Below are positions 44,339-59,051 of a stretch of DNA of 64,000 nt, in pieces (positions within the stretch are counted from its first letter, which is position 1; each line of letters begins with the position of its first letter). The notes beneath the pieces were generated by a model, which was not told the DNA's origin, made no database searches, and saw nothing but the letters and a program-made list of their open reading frames with translations. The stretch covers positions 1-64,000 of the forward strand of contig NZ_JAFNAW010000003.1 of NCBI RefSeq assembly GCF_017356265.1. The letters run 5' to 3'. A program made the position numbers and the translations under genes. This stretch comes from Paracoccus fontiphilus. GTDB taxonomy: Bacteria > Pseudomonadota > Alphaproteobacteria > Rhodobacterales > Rhodobacteraceae.

Positions 44339-45144
44339 AGCGGATCGCCCTTGTCCTACCCGAGATTTTCGAAGGAGGCGCCATGTTGGGGATCCTGGAA
44401 AGGCTTGCACGCCGACAGCCGTTGCAAGTTCAGCTGTGTTCCCAAGAACAGCAGCTGTCGGCTAGCCAGTCGCAGCTGCTTGGATGGCTACAAGAGATGA
44501 ATGCGGAGACCTCACTGCATTTGGCCGTTACCATGGACTGCCTGGAAGCAATGAAGCCCGATCTGGTCATTGTCGCGTCTGAAACACCTAATGCAGCCCG
44601 CCCGGAATCGTGGAAACTAGTTCAAGACTTGTCCCGGCGATCGCCTTTGCCGGTCTGGATCATGAATGCGCACACCGGTCCCCCATGCAGGGTGACCGCC
44701 CTGATCGATCCCGACAGGGAAAGCCGCTTAGATCCCTGTTTGGCCGACGAAGTGTTGCGCCTGTCATTCAAGCTCGCACACGCGTTGAATATTCCAATGA
44801 ATATCATCAACGTCTGGTATCTCCATGAGGAAGGACTTCTCCGATCTTGGAGGATCAGGATGCCCGAGCAGGAGGTGGCTGCGAGACGGCGAAGGGCAGC
44901 CTGGATCGCTCAAGCAGACCTTGCCAGAGTGCTGTCGACGCTTCCGCCCGAACTTACATGGAACGAGATCCACTGTGTGCAGGGGCCGGTGATCGACAGC
45001 CTTGACAGCATCCTGCCCTCGGACACGCTTATTGTCACTGGGTCCGAGGGCCGTGATGGCTGGACCGCAAGGCTTCAGCCGAACTTGGCTGAGACTCTAT
45101 GCCGCCGGACTATGGCGGAGATCGTCATTATCAAAAAGGCCTAA
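44335..45144 (+). CDS. UspA-like tandem universal-stress protein
   Basis: 269 residues with two Usp-like halves; the carboxy end IVTGSEGRDGWTARLQPNLAETLCRRTMAEIVIIKKA resembles the G-xxGR-xxx...SVAEYVLR-xxxPVLVVK signature of UspA. It overlaps mrpG by 4 bp, so it is the eighth gene of the mrp operon and probably links cation stress to a regulatory response. The amino half is weaker, so the two-domain view is inference. Confidence 0.7.
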   Translation: MKRIALVLPEIFEGGAMLGILERLARRQPLQVQLCSQEQQLSASQSQLLGWLQEMNAETSLHLAVTMDCLEAMKPDLVIVASETPNAARPESWKLVQDLSRRSPLPVWIMNAHTGPPCRVTALIDPDRESRLDPCLADEVLRLSFKLAHALNIPMNIINVWYLHEEGLLRSWRIRMPEQEVAARRRRAAWIAQADLARVLSTLPPELTWNEIHCVQGPVIDSLDSILPSDTLIVTGSEGRDGWTARLQPNLAETLCRRTMAEIVIIKKA

Positions 45145-45249
45145 CTCCCAAACAAAGTCCTCTTGGGACGGAACAACTCTGCAGGCTCCAATCTGAATGC
45201 ACCAGTCCTGTGGGGCGGGGTTCGCCATGGTGCCTCCCCCGGTGCAGCC

Positions 45250-45474
<225 letters not shown>

Positions 45475-45574
45475 GACAAACTACTCTTTACAAACAAGGA
45501 CTTTAACATCGTGGCCTGGGCCGCGATGACCTTCCGAAGTCAAACTGACCTCAGTGCGGGCTCAACTCGTGACG

Positions 45575-45790
45575 TCAGGACAGTCGAGGGGCGGACGACG
45601 CGATGCCGATGATCTGCGCCTGATGCTCCAGGCGCCCCAGAAGCTCGCGGTACTCTGCGTTATGGGAATAAGCGCTGATTGCCGACATGATGACCTTCCA
45701 GTCATCGACAGACACAGCGGGACGAAACGCAAAGGTGGTTTCAGAGGCAAACATGGAAATACCTACAACTGTAACGAACATCCTCTCCAT
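45575..45790 (-). CDS. hypothetical protein (about 71 aa)
   Basis: MERMFVTVVGISMFASETTF, then VDDWKVIMSAISAYSHNAEYRELLGRL. Protein-like composition and a possible short helix pair, but the start is uncertain (45790, 45781 or an upstream TTG) and no ribosome site is clear. No family recognised. Confidence 0.4.
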   Translation of the reverse strand: MERMFVTVVGISMFASETTFAFRPAVSVDDWKVIMSAISAYSHNAEYRELLGRLEHQAQIIGIASSAPRLS

Positions 45791-46267
45791 AACCGGAGGT
45801 TGTCTCTTGGCCAATTTGCCTTTTTGTATAGGCTAATGGGCTGCCGAGTAACTGGGCGGAGCTAGAAGGCTGCAAGGTCTTGTTCCATAAAATGAATTAT
45901 TGTGGAAATTTTGCAGTTTAGGGGGCGTGCCATCCTGAAATGCGACTTTCTGTGCTCAACACTGGGTTGAGCATCAAAGAATAAGGTTCGGTTCTGCCAC
46001 CCTTCCCTATCGGCATGCTGCAAGACCAAACGCTGCCAGCATATGAAGCTGGCCCTGACGAGATGTAGCGCCGGCTCGACCGACATCTCTTGATCATGGG
46101 CCGCAGCCGCACGCTGCGGGAAGCGGAGTGCTGCGGGCAGTCCGGCTCGCCTCCATGCGGCTGCCGTCTATAGCTTTCGCATTGCATCGCGCTATCGATG
46201 GCAACTGGATTTCACCTTTTGCCTGAAATACCGTCTGCAAAAGACTTTTAACGGGACAGTTTCAGCA
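45791..46267. other. 480 bp without a recognised gene, upstream of hsdM
   Basis: AT-rich near 45880-45930 and not convincingly coding on either strand. Weak frames read Cys/Ser-rich sequence typical of shadows. The hsdM promoter should lie here, but I could not place it. Confidence 0.45.
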
Positions 46268-47805
<1,538 letters not shown>

Positions 47806-47806
<1 letters not shown>

Positions 47807-49134
47807 TGCAAGATGCACTTCTTGCCGATCTCCTGACATTCACTCGCGATGGCGAATGGGGGAATGGGGAACCAACGGAGGGTTTCTCTCCAGCCCTTGT
47901 AGTGCGCGGAACGGATTTCGAGCGCGTTCGAGTGGGTAATCTCGATACGCTGCCTTTGCGATATATCCGCAGTGACATTCTGGAGCGAAAGACCATCGCC
48001 GCAGGTGACACATTGATTGAGACCGCGGGAGGAACGAAAGACCAACCGACAGGAAGATCCGTTTTCATTTCGGCTTCTGTGGTCGGCGCCGCTAAGTTTC
48101 CTTTGGTCTGCGCCAGTTTCGCACGGTTCTTGCGGCCCGACCCAAACCGCATTGACTCAGAATTCCTATTCTGGAAGCTGCAAGACGAATACCACTCCCG
48201 CCGTATGCTGCCGTACCATGTTCAACACACCGGAGTTGCCCGCTTTCAGTATACGCAGTTTGCCGGAAACTACTCGCTATCTCTGCCCCCTCTCCCCGAA
48301 CAACGCGCGATTGCGGCCACGCTCGGGGCGCTGGATGACAAGATTGAGTTGAACCGGAAGATGAACGCCACGCTCGAGGCCATGGCGCGGGCGCTGTTCC
48401 GCGACTGGTTCGTCGATTTCGGCCCCACCCGCGCCAGGATGGAAGGCGCCGCGCCTTACCTCTCCCCCGCCCTCTGGCCCCTCTTCCCCGCCCACCTCGA
48501 CGCCCAGGGCAAGCCGGAGGGATGGGAGGTTTCGACCATCGGCGACGAAGTGCGCGTTGTCGGCGGCTCGACTCCCAGCACCAAGGACCCAGAGTTGTGG
48601 GACGGGAGCATCAACTGGGCCACGCCAAAAGACCTGTCCACACTTGCCGCGCCCGTCTTGCTCAAGACCTCGCGGTCGATCACCGCGGCTGGCCTCGCGA
48701 AGATCAGCTCGGGCCTGTTGCCCGTGGGGTCGCTGCTGCTGTCCTCCCGCGCACCCATTGGCTATCTCGCCATCGCGGAGGTGCCGGTGGCGATCAACCA
48801 GGGCTTTATCGGGATGATCTGCGACAAGCGTATGTCGAACGTCTTCGCTTGGCTCTGGACGCTGGAAAACATGGAAGCGATTCTCGCCAAGGCGAACGGC
48901 TCGACCTTCCAGGAGATCAGCAAGGGCAACTTCCGTTCGCTCCCTGTCATCGTTCCTTCAGCACCCGTGCTGCACGCTTTCGATGCCATTGCAAAGCCGC
49001 TCTACGAACGGATTGCCAAGAACGAGCGCGAATCCCGCACCCTCGCCCAGACCCGCGACCTCCTGCTGCCGCGCCTGATGTCAGGGGAGTTGCAGGTGGT
49101 CGAGTTCAACAGTCAAAAGGCGGAACACGCATGA
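47806..49134 (+). CDS. hsdS: type I restriction specificity subunit
   Basis: 442 residues with two target-recognition domains. The first ends with the conserved helix LPPLPEQRAIAATLGALDDKIELNRKMN near residue 160-190. The second starts near GWEVSTIGDEVRVVGGSTPST and ends ESRTLAQTRDLLLPRLMSGEL. Complete, with both coiled-coil spacers, so it should define a bipartite DNA site. It overlaps the next gene by 4 bp. Confidence 0.94.
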
Positions 49135-49562
49135 CCAAGGTTTCAAGGGCTAACCTCAAGCGGGCCGTCGTCACGCGGCTGGACAGCATCGCCGAAGAAC
49201 ATCGCTTGGGCCATCAAGCTGCCTATGCCAACAGGTACAAGATGCGGTCGCACCACGACGCGCCGATCGAGCTGATGTTCGAAAAACACCCCGACACCGA
49301 GTCGCATCTATGGGTGCTGGCCTCGCAGGCTACCTCGATCCCCGAGGGTTCCCTTGTTGCCGCACCTTATTCCAAAGCGGACATTTTCAAAATTCCGGCT
49401 AAGGGAGGCGGCATGCAATATGGGCGCCATTCGGCTCTAGAAGACATGCCGATGCTTGGCCGGGCCGATCTGGTCCGCTTTACCCTGCGCACCATTGCCG
49501 ACTTGGACGTTGTCTTGTCGGCCGTCATGCAAACGCAGCGTCAAGCGCGCAGGAGTGAATGA
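49131..49562 (+). CDS. hypothetical protein within the RM operon
   Basis: 143 residues, MTKVSRANLKRAVVTRLDSI ... QTQRQARRSE. Basic amino end, central beta-rich part (SHLWVLASQATSIPEGSLVAAPYSKADIFKIPAKGG). It starts in the ATGA overlap with hsdS, so it is made with the RM proteins. I recognise no family. Its position suggests an accessory or control factor. Confidence 0.65.
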   Translation: MTKVSRANLKRAVVTRLDSIAEEHRLGHQAAYANRYKMRSHHDAPIELMFEKHPDTESHLWVLASQATSIPEGSLVAAPYSKADIFKIPAKGGGMQYGRHSALEDMPMLGRADLVRFTLRTIADLDVVLSAVMQTQRQARRSE

Positions 49563-49577
49563 TGGAGCGCCAACTGT

Positions 49578-50336
49578 ATGAGTAGCGATTGGTACCCCGG
49601 CATCGAGAGGTTCTGCGGGCACTGGAACCATGCTCCGATGCTGCAGCAGACATTCGACACCTTGAAACAGACCTTTGCAGAAGGCCACGATGCCTGCATC
49701 GACGCGTCGAAGGGCCTTGTCGAATGTGCGTGCCGCATCATCATCGAAAATCTCGATGACCCTTCCAACCCAATCAAAGACTGGAAGGATAGCCCGATCA
49801 AGGCAGAAACGCCCAGCTTCAAGGACTGGGTGTCTGGCGCGCTGCGGTTGCTCAATCTCACAGAAAGCCGCGACGACCCGTTCAGCAAGCTCCTGTCGCA
49901 GCATTTCAAGCTGGTCGACGAACTGGGCCGCTTCCGGAACATAGCGGGACCGATCAGCCACGGAAAAGAAGGGTTCGCCCAAAAGCTCTCGGCTCATCAC
50001 CGACGGGCCGCATTGCTGGCCGCGGATGCCCTCGTGACGTTCCTTCATGAGGCTTACCTTGAGCGCGAACCCGACCCTGTCACGACACTCGAGCCTTACG
50101 AACGCTTTCCCAAATCAAATGCCTTTATCGATCGTCACGTTGAGGCAGAGGCTGCCAGCAATGAAGCCGGGTGGCTGGACATCACACTTCGGCTGCCGGG
50201 AGACGAAAGGCTCGATCTCACGATAGAGCCCTCCCGTCTGCTTTTTGGCGTTGATCGTGAAGCATACAAATATGTGCTGGGTTTGTGCCGCGATGCTTCG
50301 CTGCTTCCTGTGGAAGACGATGAGGAGGCAGCCTGA
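49578..50336 (+). CDS. probable abortive-infection (Abi C-terminal type) protein
   Basis: 252 residues. The middle part, with LVECACRIIIENL, KDWVSGALRLLNL and LGRFRNIAGPISHGKEGFA followed by ALLAADALVTFLHEAYLE, matches the Abi C-terminal family pattern (LN...RN-xxG-xxSHG...A-xxxxxFL). Such proteins are linked to phage exclusion and occur inside restriction islands. The carboxy third (GWLDITLRLPGDERLDLTIEPS) is a separate unknown domain. Its stop overlaps the ATG of the hsdR fragment. Family call is moderate. Confidence 0.6.
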   Translation: MSSDWYPGIERFCGHWNHAPMLQQTFDTLKQTFAEGHDACIDASKGLVECACRIIIENLDDPSNPIKDWKDSPIKAETPSFKDWVSGALRLLNLTESRDDPFSKLLSQHFKLVDELGRFRNIAGPISHGKEGFAQKLSAHHRRAALLAADALVTFLHEAYLEREPDPVTTLEPYERFPKSNAFIDRHVEAEAASNEAGWLDITLRLPGDERLDLTIEPSRLLFGVDREAYKYVLGLCRDASLLPVEDDEEAA

Positions 50337-50473
50337 TGGCGACACCGACTGAAGCCGAGGTCGAAGCCGTCCTGCTCGATCATCTGGGCGCGCTAGGCTA
50401 TGCCTCCCTGAACAATGCGGTCTTGGATGCCGATGGTTCAGCACCCAAGCGAGTGGTGGAGGCGGCGCTGTGA
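50336..50473 (+). pseudogene. hsdR: hsdR 5' fragment (45 codons)
   Basis: Reads [30 protein letters not shown]... and stops at 50471-50473. It is closely related in protein and DNA (roughly 80 % by eye) to the beginning of the full hsdR at about 51305-51410, but not identical. The ATG sits in a TGATG overlap with the preceding gene, as an original hsdR start would. The frame ends where the DUF3800 gene begins, so this is the stump of an earlier hsdR. Confidence 0.85.
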
Positions 50474-51204
50474 AAGTGCTCTTCCTCGATGAATCCGGCG
50501 ATCACAACCTCTCGGTCATCGACCCGCAATATCCGATGTTCGTGCTGGGCGGCGTCATCATGGAGGTGGATTACGCCAAGGGACCGCTGACTGATGCGCT
50601 GAACGACTTCAAGCGGCGGATGCTGGGTCGTACCGACATCGTGCTGCACACCGCTGACATCATCCGCAACCGCAACGGGTTCGAACGGATGAAGGAGCCG
50701 GAATTTCGCGCCGAATTTCTAGCCGGCCTGAACGACTTAATGCGCAATGCCGATTACCGTGTGGTGGCCTGCACCGTGCACAAGACCGCGCATCTGTCGC
50801 GTTACGGGATGGCGGCGGTCGATCCCTATATGCTTAGCCTTGATATCTTGGTCGAGCGGTTCTGTTTGGATGTCGGGAATGTGCCGCGTGGCGGGATCAT
50901 CGTTGCTGAAAAGCGCGATCCGGTGCTGGACCGGGGCCTGGATCTGGCATGGTTGAACCTCAAGATCAACGGCACGCGGTTTGTGCAGGCGCATGATATC
51001 GACAATCGGATGGCTGGCTTGGCGCTGCGGGCGAAGTCGGACAACATCGCGGGACTGCAACTGGCCGATCTGGTGGTGTCGCCGATCGGGCGGCATGTGC
51101 TGGGCAAGCCCGACAAAGAGGACTGGCGGATCGTGGAAAACAAGTTTCGCCGCAGCCCCACTGGAAAGATTGAAGGCTACGGCCTTGTCTGCCTGCCCAA
51201 ATGA
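50470..51204 (+). CDS. DUF3800 protein inserted at the hsdR 5' end
   Basis: 244 residues from GTG 50470 (GGAGG upstream). FLDESGD at residues 5-11 is the DUF3800 signature (first acidic pair of an RNase-H-like fold). GIIVAEKRD and AGLQLADLVVSPIGRHVLG near the end carry further conserved acidic residues. DUF3800 genes are frequent in defence islands; activity is not established. It lies between a 45-codon hsdR stump and a complete hsdR. Confidence 0.85.
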   Translation: MKVLFLDESGDHNLSVIDPQYPMFVLGGVIMEVDYAKGPLTDALNDFKRRMLGRTDIVLHTADIIRNRNGFERMKEPEFRAEFLAGLNDLMRNADYRVVACTVHKTAHLSRYGMAAVDPYMLSLDILVERFCLDVGNVPRGGIIVAEKRDPVLDRGLDLAWLNLKINGTRFVQAHDIDNRMAGLALRAKSDNIAGLQLADLVVSPIGRHVLGKPDKEDWRIVENKFRRSPTGKIEGYGLVCLPK

Positions 51205-51283
51205 AAAGGGGCCAGCCCCCGCTACGCAGTGACCAGCCCACGAGTTAGAAGTGCTAACTCGTAACCGCCATGTCAAGTGTCTT

Positions 51284-54451
<3,168 letters not shown>

Positions 54452-54902
54452 GAGAAAGCAGCTAGGCCAGGGCGGCTCGTTTCGCGTCCGACCCTTGATC
54501 TCAAGGCATACATGAAGATGCCACGCGCTGTCCTATCTGGTCAGGTCACCACGCGCCATGACCATCCTGCTGGGGCTGGAGTTGCGGCCTTGTCCTAGGG
54601 TGGTGGCTGACAGAGCTGCGCCAGCGGGTTGCAACCATCTGAAACGGCTCTGACGCCGATGCGCCGATGTAGCCTTTTCCACCGTTTGCCGGACACTCGC
54701 CCTAAACATGCAAGGATGACTTGGCAAATTTCTTTTGGGTGAAGCGAAACGGGTAGAAAGGGCGGACAGCGGCCTGATGGCGGTGCAGCGAACCAGCAGC
54801 CTCGGGACGCAGGAGCGGCCCTTCAGCCTCGGGGCAGCATCACGCGCACCGGACCCGACGCAAAGGACCGACCAGGGCCGAAAGCCCCGGCCGATAGGAT
54901 GG
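54452..54902. other. 450 bp without a recognised gene
   Basis: Low-complexity GC-rich sequence between hsdR and the solo integrase. Only weak frames are seen on both strands, and no hairpin terminator or repeats stand out. An attachment site could lie here, next to the integrase end at 54903, but I could not identify one. Confidence 0.4.
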
Positions 54903-55535
54903 CTAGAGGTCTATCGCCTCTGACAGCGACAGCGCGTCCTCGATATCTACACCAAGATAGCGCACGGTGCTGTCCATCTTGGTGTGGCCGAGCAACAGTT
55001 GAACAGCACGCAGGTTACCCGTCTTCTTGTAGATCTGGGCAACCTTGGTACGCCTCATCGAATGGGTGCCGTAGGCGCTCGGCTCCAGACCAAGCGACAT
55101 GACCCAGCCCCGGACGATTCGGGCATACTGCCGTGTTGACAGGTGCGCGCTTCCGTGGATCCGGCTTGGCCACAAGAACTCGAGGCCGATCATCTCGGGG
55201 TTCCGGATCCAGCGGTCCAGGGATTGGCGCGTCGTATCGGTAATCTCGAACCGGACGGGTTTTCCCGTCTTGCTCTGGATCATCGAGGCGCGCTCCTTCA
55301 CGTGCCCTGCGGCGAAAACATCTCGGACCCTCAGGGCCACGAGGTCGCATCCGCGGAGCTTGCTGTCGATCGCCATGTTGAACAGCGCGAGGTCGCGGGC
55401 ATTGCCTGCCATTTCGAGCCGGACCCGGATCGACCAAACGTGCCGTGGCAGGAGCGGCCGCTTCTGACCGACGATGCGGCCCTTGTTCCAACTGACGCGC
55501 GCAGGCCTGACGGCGGGAAGAAGATCAATAGACAT
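54903..55535 (-). CDS. short tyrosine recombinase
   Basis: 210 residues from MSIDLLPAVRPARVSWNKGR (55535, AGGAGG upstream). It has no long core-binding domain. Catalytic residues: Arg in SKLRGCDLVALRVRDV, HSMRRTKVAQIY, LLGHTKMDSTVRYLG with His and Tyr. Resembles the compact integrases found on alphaproteobacterial plasmids. It may serve a mobile island that includes the neighbouring RM block; no partner xis is seen. Confidence 0.85.
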   Translation of the reverse strand: MSIDLLPAVRPARVSWNKGRIVGQKRPLLPRHVWSIRVRLEMAGNARDLALFNMAIDSKLRGCDLVALRVRDVFAAGHVKERASMIQSKTGKPVRFEITDTTRQSLDRWIRNPEMIGLEFLWPSRIHGSAHLSTRQYARIVRGWVMSLGLEPSAYGTHSMRRTKVAQIYKKTGNLRAVQLLLGHTKMDSTVRYLGVDIEDALSLSEAIDL

Positions 55536-55979
55536 GGTGACACCTCCTGTCCGCCATGCCCGCCCTTCTTCGATAGTGTCGACAAACAAAGCATATCATC
55601 CAGCAGGTTCGGCGTCTGCGCTCAAGCCGGCATCAGGAGCGGCCGTATACCGAGTGCAGGGGGCCGAAGCACTTCCGGCGGCAAGGGCGGCAGCATCGAC
55701 GCATCAGGTCCTTAGCAGAGGATCAATATTGTTCGATTTCTCGCGGTCGAGTGCGTTGTCATTTGCCGCAGCTATTTGTGCGGATCACAGGGTTACGTTC
55801 TACTGGTGTATTGGAAGCCGTCGAAGGCGGGGAACTTGGGTTGCAAATCGTGAGCATGTAACAGGCTTATATATGTTAAGAATTATAGATTTGCTTATCA
55901 CGCCAACGTTTGGCTATGAGATAGTTGGGCGGTCGCCCTTAAGGCCCGCCAGTCTGGAGTCTGATAAATTAGTATAGAC
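55536..55979. other. 440-bp AT-rich intergenic region
   Basis: Between divergent integrase and histidine kinase. The last 130 bp are AT-rich and probably hold the kinase promoter. A plus-strand frame to 55977 exists but its early part is antisense to the integrase, so I treat it as a shadow. Confidence 0.45.
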
Positions 55980-57380
55980 ATGCTGCGAATGCTTGATCCA
56001 GCAGAAATCGTTGCGACCCTTCGTCAAAGTCTTCTGGTTTTGACCGAGGACCTGGTGGTTGAGTATGTGAATGATTGGTTTCTGGCGACGTTCCAGGTCG
56101 ACCGTAACGACACGGTCGGTCTTCCGCTGCGTGTTCTAGGAAACGGGCAATGGAACATCCCAGTATTGCTGGAACAGCTGGCTCTGATTGTAGATGGCTC
56201 AGGCGTAGTCGAGAATATGGAGGTCGACCACAGCTTCGAGGACATTGGGCGACGTGTCATGCGCTTGAACGCGCGGAAGACCGTCCGGCCCGGAAACGGG
56301 TCGCGGCGGATCTTGCTGGTTATAGAGGATGTGACAGAAGCGAGCGATGCTGCCGCCGCTCTTGAACGCGAGCGCCTGCTCTCGGCCGGAGTGGTTGCGA
56401 CGATCCGTGAGCCGTTGCTGGTTCTTGACGAGCGGCTTACGGTCATCAGCGCAAACCGTGCTTTCTACACGACATTTCAGGTCGAGGAGACTCAGACAGT
56501 AGATCGCCGCCTTGATGATCTGGGCAACGGCCAATGGTCGATCCCTAAGCTCATAGAGCTTTTGACCGAGGTGGTGCCGAAAGATACCGTAGTCGAAGAT
56601 TTTGAGGTGAAGCATAGCTTCCCAAAGATCGGCGAGCGCGAGATCGTGCTCAATGCTCGCAAGGTTTTCCGAAAAGGCAACCATACGCACATGCTTCTGC
56701 TGGCAATGCAGGACATCACTGTGAGAAGGCGCATCGAAGCCGAGCGGGAGGCCGCATTAGAGCACGCTGGACGACTTCTGGAAGAGATCAATCATCGGGT
56801 GATGAACAGCCTGACGATGATTGCTGGCGTTATTTCGCTGGAGGCGCGCAATCTCAGCGATGAAACCTGCAAAGCTGCGCTTGCCCGGATCAGGTCGCGG
56901 GTAGATGCGATCGGCCGTCTTTATAAAACGCTATCGCGAAGCGGATCTGTTGATAGCGTCGGAACCCGGGACTACTTGACGGCGCTGGCAAGTGATTTGA
57001 TCTCGACCTCGGAACAGGCTGATTGCTTGTCGCTTAGCTTGGAACTGGACGATATTCCGCTTTCTACGGAAGTTGCTGTTCCTCTAGGGCTGGTGGTCAA
57101 TGAACTGATCACCAATAGCATAAAATACGCTTATAACGGGCGATCCAGTGGGTCGCTGGCCATTACCTTGAGGGGCCTGCCTGACCGGCTGGAAGTTAAA
57201 ATATCGGATGATGGACCGGGCATCGACCCAAACGCGCGCGTTGACTCCGGTCTCGGCCAGAAACTGACCGAGGCGTTCATGACGCAGCTTGGTGGCGTGT
57301 TGATAACAGATAGCAATCGGGACGGGACGACACACGCGTTTACTGTCCCGCTCGGTGCGACGGCTGGAGGCTACAGCTAA
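55980..57380 (+). CDS. PAS-PAS sensor histidine kinase of the HWE/HisKA_2 type
   Basis: 466 residues. Two PAS domains of similar sequence (each with a LGNGQWxIPxLxEQL/ELL block, residues about 10-110 and 135-245). The dimerisation/phospho-acceptor helix INHRVMNSLTMIAGVISLEA has His near 272. The ATPase domain has NELITNSIKYAY near 372 and DDGPGIDPN near 417. No membrane segment, so a soluble sensor. HWE/HisKA_2 kinases usually pair with single-domain receivers and the general stress response in alphaproteobacteria. A frameshifted receiver lies at 61519-62005. Signal unknown. Confidence 0.88.
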   Translation: MLRMLDPAEIVATLRQSLLVLTEDLVVEYVNDWFLATFQVDRNDTVGLPLRVLGNGQWNIPVLLEQLALIVDGSGVVENMEVDHSFEDIGRRVMRLNARKTVRPGNGSRRILLVIEDVTEASDAAAALERERLLSAGVVATIREPLLVLDERLTVISANRAFYTTFQVEETQTVDRRLDDLGNGQWSIPKLIELLTEVVPKDTVVEDFEVKHSFPKIGEREIVLNARKVFRKGNHTHMLLLAMQDITVRRRIEAEREAALEHAGRLLEEINHRVMNSLTMIAGVISLEARNLSDETCKAALARIRSRVDAIGRLYKTLSRSGSVDSVGTRDYLTALASDLISTSEQADCLSLSLELDDIPLSTEVAVPLGLVVNELITNSIKYAYNGRSSGSLAITLRGLPDRLEVKISDDGPGIDPNARVDSGLGQKLTEAFMTQLGGVLITDSNRDGTTHAFTVPLGATAGGYS

Positions 57381-57688
57381 TCGGTCCGGCGGTATATCTA
57401 CTAGCTGCCTAAGCTGAAGGATCCCTAGCGATCGTCCGCTCGGACCCGCAGAGCAGACTGTGCCTGCTCGATCTCGCTGCGCCAGGCACGAACGTCAGGT
57501 TTGGAGGAGCTGCACGGCGGCATTTGCCAATCGTCGACCGGCCGCAATGGCCGGGCACGATGCTGCGCCTGCGAAGGTGCCCTCCATGCTGCGGCCTGCC
57601 TGAATGTCGCTGATGGGCTCTTAGCGTCACGCGCGGAGCCGACCCCCAGTGGCCGCTTCGTCTCAATCGCCCCAGGTCGCTGGCCGCG
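57381..57688. other. 308 bp without a recognised gene
   Basis: GC-rich, with no family-like frame on either strand and no clear hairpin. Confidence 0.45.
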
Positions 57689-57997
57689 TTAGTCTTGTGA
57701 CCCTGCCTGCTGTCGGCCGATGGGAAACATATCTTCACCGTAATGATGCAGCTTGACGTGATGGCTGCGGCAGAGCCACCGCACGTTCAAGGGTTCGTCG
57801 TATCGGTCGTGGTGGGCATCGACCTTGGCTGCGCCGCAAACCTCGCAGCCCTGCTTTTCCAGTGCGCCGGACATAAGCGCCCGCTGAACAGCAAGATGGG
57901 CCTGATACTTCGGCAGGTTGGTGCGGCGCCAGTTTGTCTGGCGGGTCTCGCTTTTCAGCGACGGGGGGCGTGGAGGCTTTGGATCATCCGTCATCAC
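57689..57997 (-). CDS. small HNH-like zinc protein
   Basis: 102 residues. CEVCGAAKVDAHHDRYDEPL followed by RWLCRSHHVKLHHYG gives a CxxC...DAHH...CxxHH arrangement like compact HNH endonucleases. ATG 57997 overlaps the end of the serine recombinase gene by 4 bp, so the two are coupled. Proline/Arg-rich amino end may bind DNA. Role is unknown; pairing with a resolvase suggests phage or transposon origin. Confidence 0.7.
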   Translation of the reverse strand: MMTDDPKPPRPPSLKSETRQTNWRRTNLPKYQAHLAVQRALMSGALEKQGCEVCGAAKVDAHHDRYDEPLNVRWLCRSHHVKLHHYGEDMFPIGRQQAGSQD

Positions 57998-58575
57998 GCC
58001 GCCGCTGCTTGCCGGCCCAAGGTGCGATACACGGTCGGCCGTGAGATCGAAAAAACCTCCGCCAGATCACTGATGGAATACTCGCCAGTGTCATACATGC
58101 GCCGCAGCTCCTGCTGCTGGCGCTCTGACAGCTTTGGTTTCTTGCCGCGCAGCTTGCCCTTGGCGCGAGCCACGGCCATGCCCTCGCGGGTCCGCATTCG
58201 GATCAGATCTGCCTCGAACTCGGCAAAGGTCGCCAGGATGTTGAAGAACAGCTTGCCCATCGGGTCGGTGGGGTCATGGATCGAGGTGCCAAGCTGAAGC
58301 TTGATCCCGCGCGCAGCCAAGTTGTCGGCAATGTCGCGGGCGTCGGGGACGGAACGCGCCAGCCGGTCCAGTTTTGGCACGACTAGGGTGTCACCCTCCC
58401 GCAAAGCTGCAAGCGCCTGATCGAGACCAGGGCGGGCGCGGTTCGTGCCGGTAAAGCCGTGGTCGGTGTAGATGCGATCGGAGGCAACCCCGAAGCTGGC
58501 AAGAATACCCTTCTGCGCAGCAAGGTCCTGTTTGTCGGTGGAGCAGCGGGCATAGCCGATCAAAATCTGTGTCAT
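57994..58575 (-). CDS. serine recombinase (resolvase/invertase family)
   Basis: 193 residues from MTQILIGYARCSTDKQD (58575). The catalytic Ser is in YARCSTDKQDLAAQ; the Arg block is VPKLDRLARSVPDARDI; the LFFNILATFAEFEADLIRMRTREG dimerisation helix and a carboxy helix-turn-helix (YSISDLAEVFSISRPTVYRTL) follow. Complete, and of Tn3-resolvase/DNA-invertase type. It may serve multimer resolution of a plasmid or an inversion system; no res site was identified. Confidence 0.9.
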   Translation of the reverse strand: MTQILIGYARCSTDKQDLAAQKGILASFGVASDRIYTDHGFTGTNRARPGLDQALAALREGDTLVVPKLDRLARSVPDARDIADNLAARGIKLQLGTSIHDPTDPMGKLFFNILATFAEFEADLIRMRTREGMAVARAKGKLRGKKPKLSERQQQELRRMYDTGEYSISDLAEVFSISRPTVYRTLGRQAAAA

Positions 58576-58664
58576 GGCCTGATCTGTAACAGTAGCCGCC
58601 CCTTCATTGCAAAAAATATCGGACCATTCATCTGAGATTCTGTGCTGCCAGCATTTGCTGGCCT

Positions 58665-58958
58665 TCAACGGGCCTGTTCAGCGGCAAGCTGGCCGTCCTT
58701 TGAACGATCCCTTTCGGACGCTATCGGGAAAGGACTCGAAGTGGTGAGCCTCGGATCTACGATACGTGTCGCTATGCGGACTAAGCGGGCGTTCGCTGCG
58801 CCGGCTGCCACAACGGCGTCGAGGGCGAACAGGCAATCCTCGCGTTCCGTCAGATAGGGCACTGCATGATGATGGTGTTCATAGGCAACCGCCGCTGCAT
58901 CCGGCATCCAACTGACTGAGGGCGTGTCAAGGCCGCCCGCCATGCGCAGAAAGCTCAT
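58665..58958 (-). CDS. hypothetical protein, low confidence
   Basis: A 97-codon frame, MSFLRMAGGLDTPSVSWMPD ... with a His run (YEHHHHAVPY) and a reasonable helical end. No ribosome site of note and no family recognised. It could be a remnant. Confidence 0.3.
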   Translation of the reverse strand: MSFLRMAGGLDTPSVSWMPDAAAVAYEHHHHAVPYLTEREDCLFALDAVVAAGAANARLVRIATRIVDPRLTTSSPFPIASERDRSKDGQLAAEQAR

Positions 58959-59051
58959 AGAGGAAGAGTGACACGACGATCAACATTTCAGTTGCTGCAG
59001 GTTCACCATAGCAAGAACGGCTGCGCCGCTGCAGAGACCAAGTCTCTGCTT

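Noticed and set aside
45862..46187. Minus-strand frames upstream of hsdM
   Set aside because: Cys/Ser-rich sequence without start signals; looked like a transposase remnant at first but no motif could be matched.
54452..54902. Attachment site for the solo integrase
   Set aside because: No tRNA end or direct repeat with another part of the window was found.
55474..55977. 167-codon plus-strand frame upstream of the histidine kinase
   Set aside because: Begins antisense to the integrase and its end lies in AT-rich promoter-like sequence.
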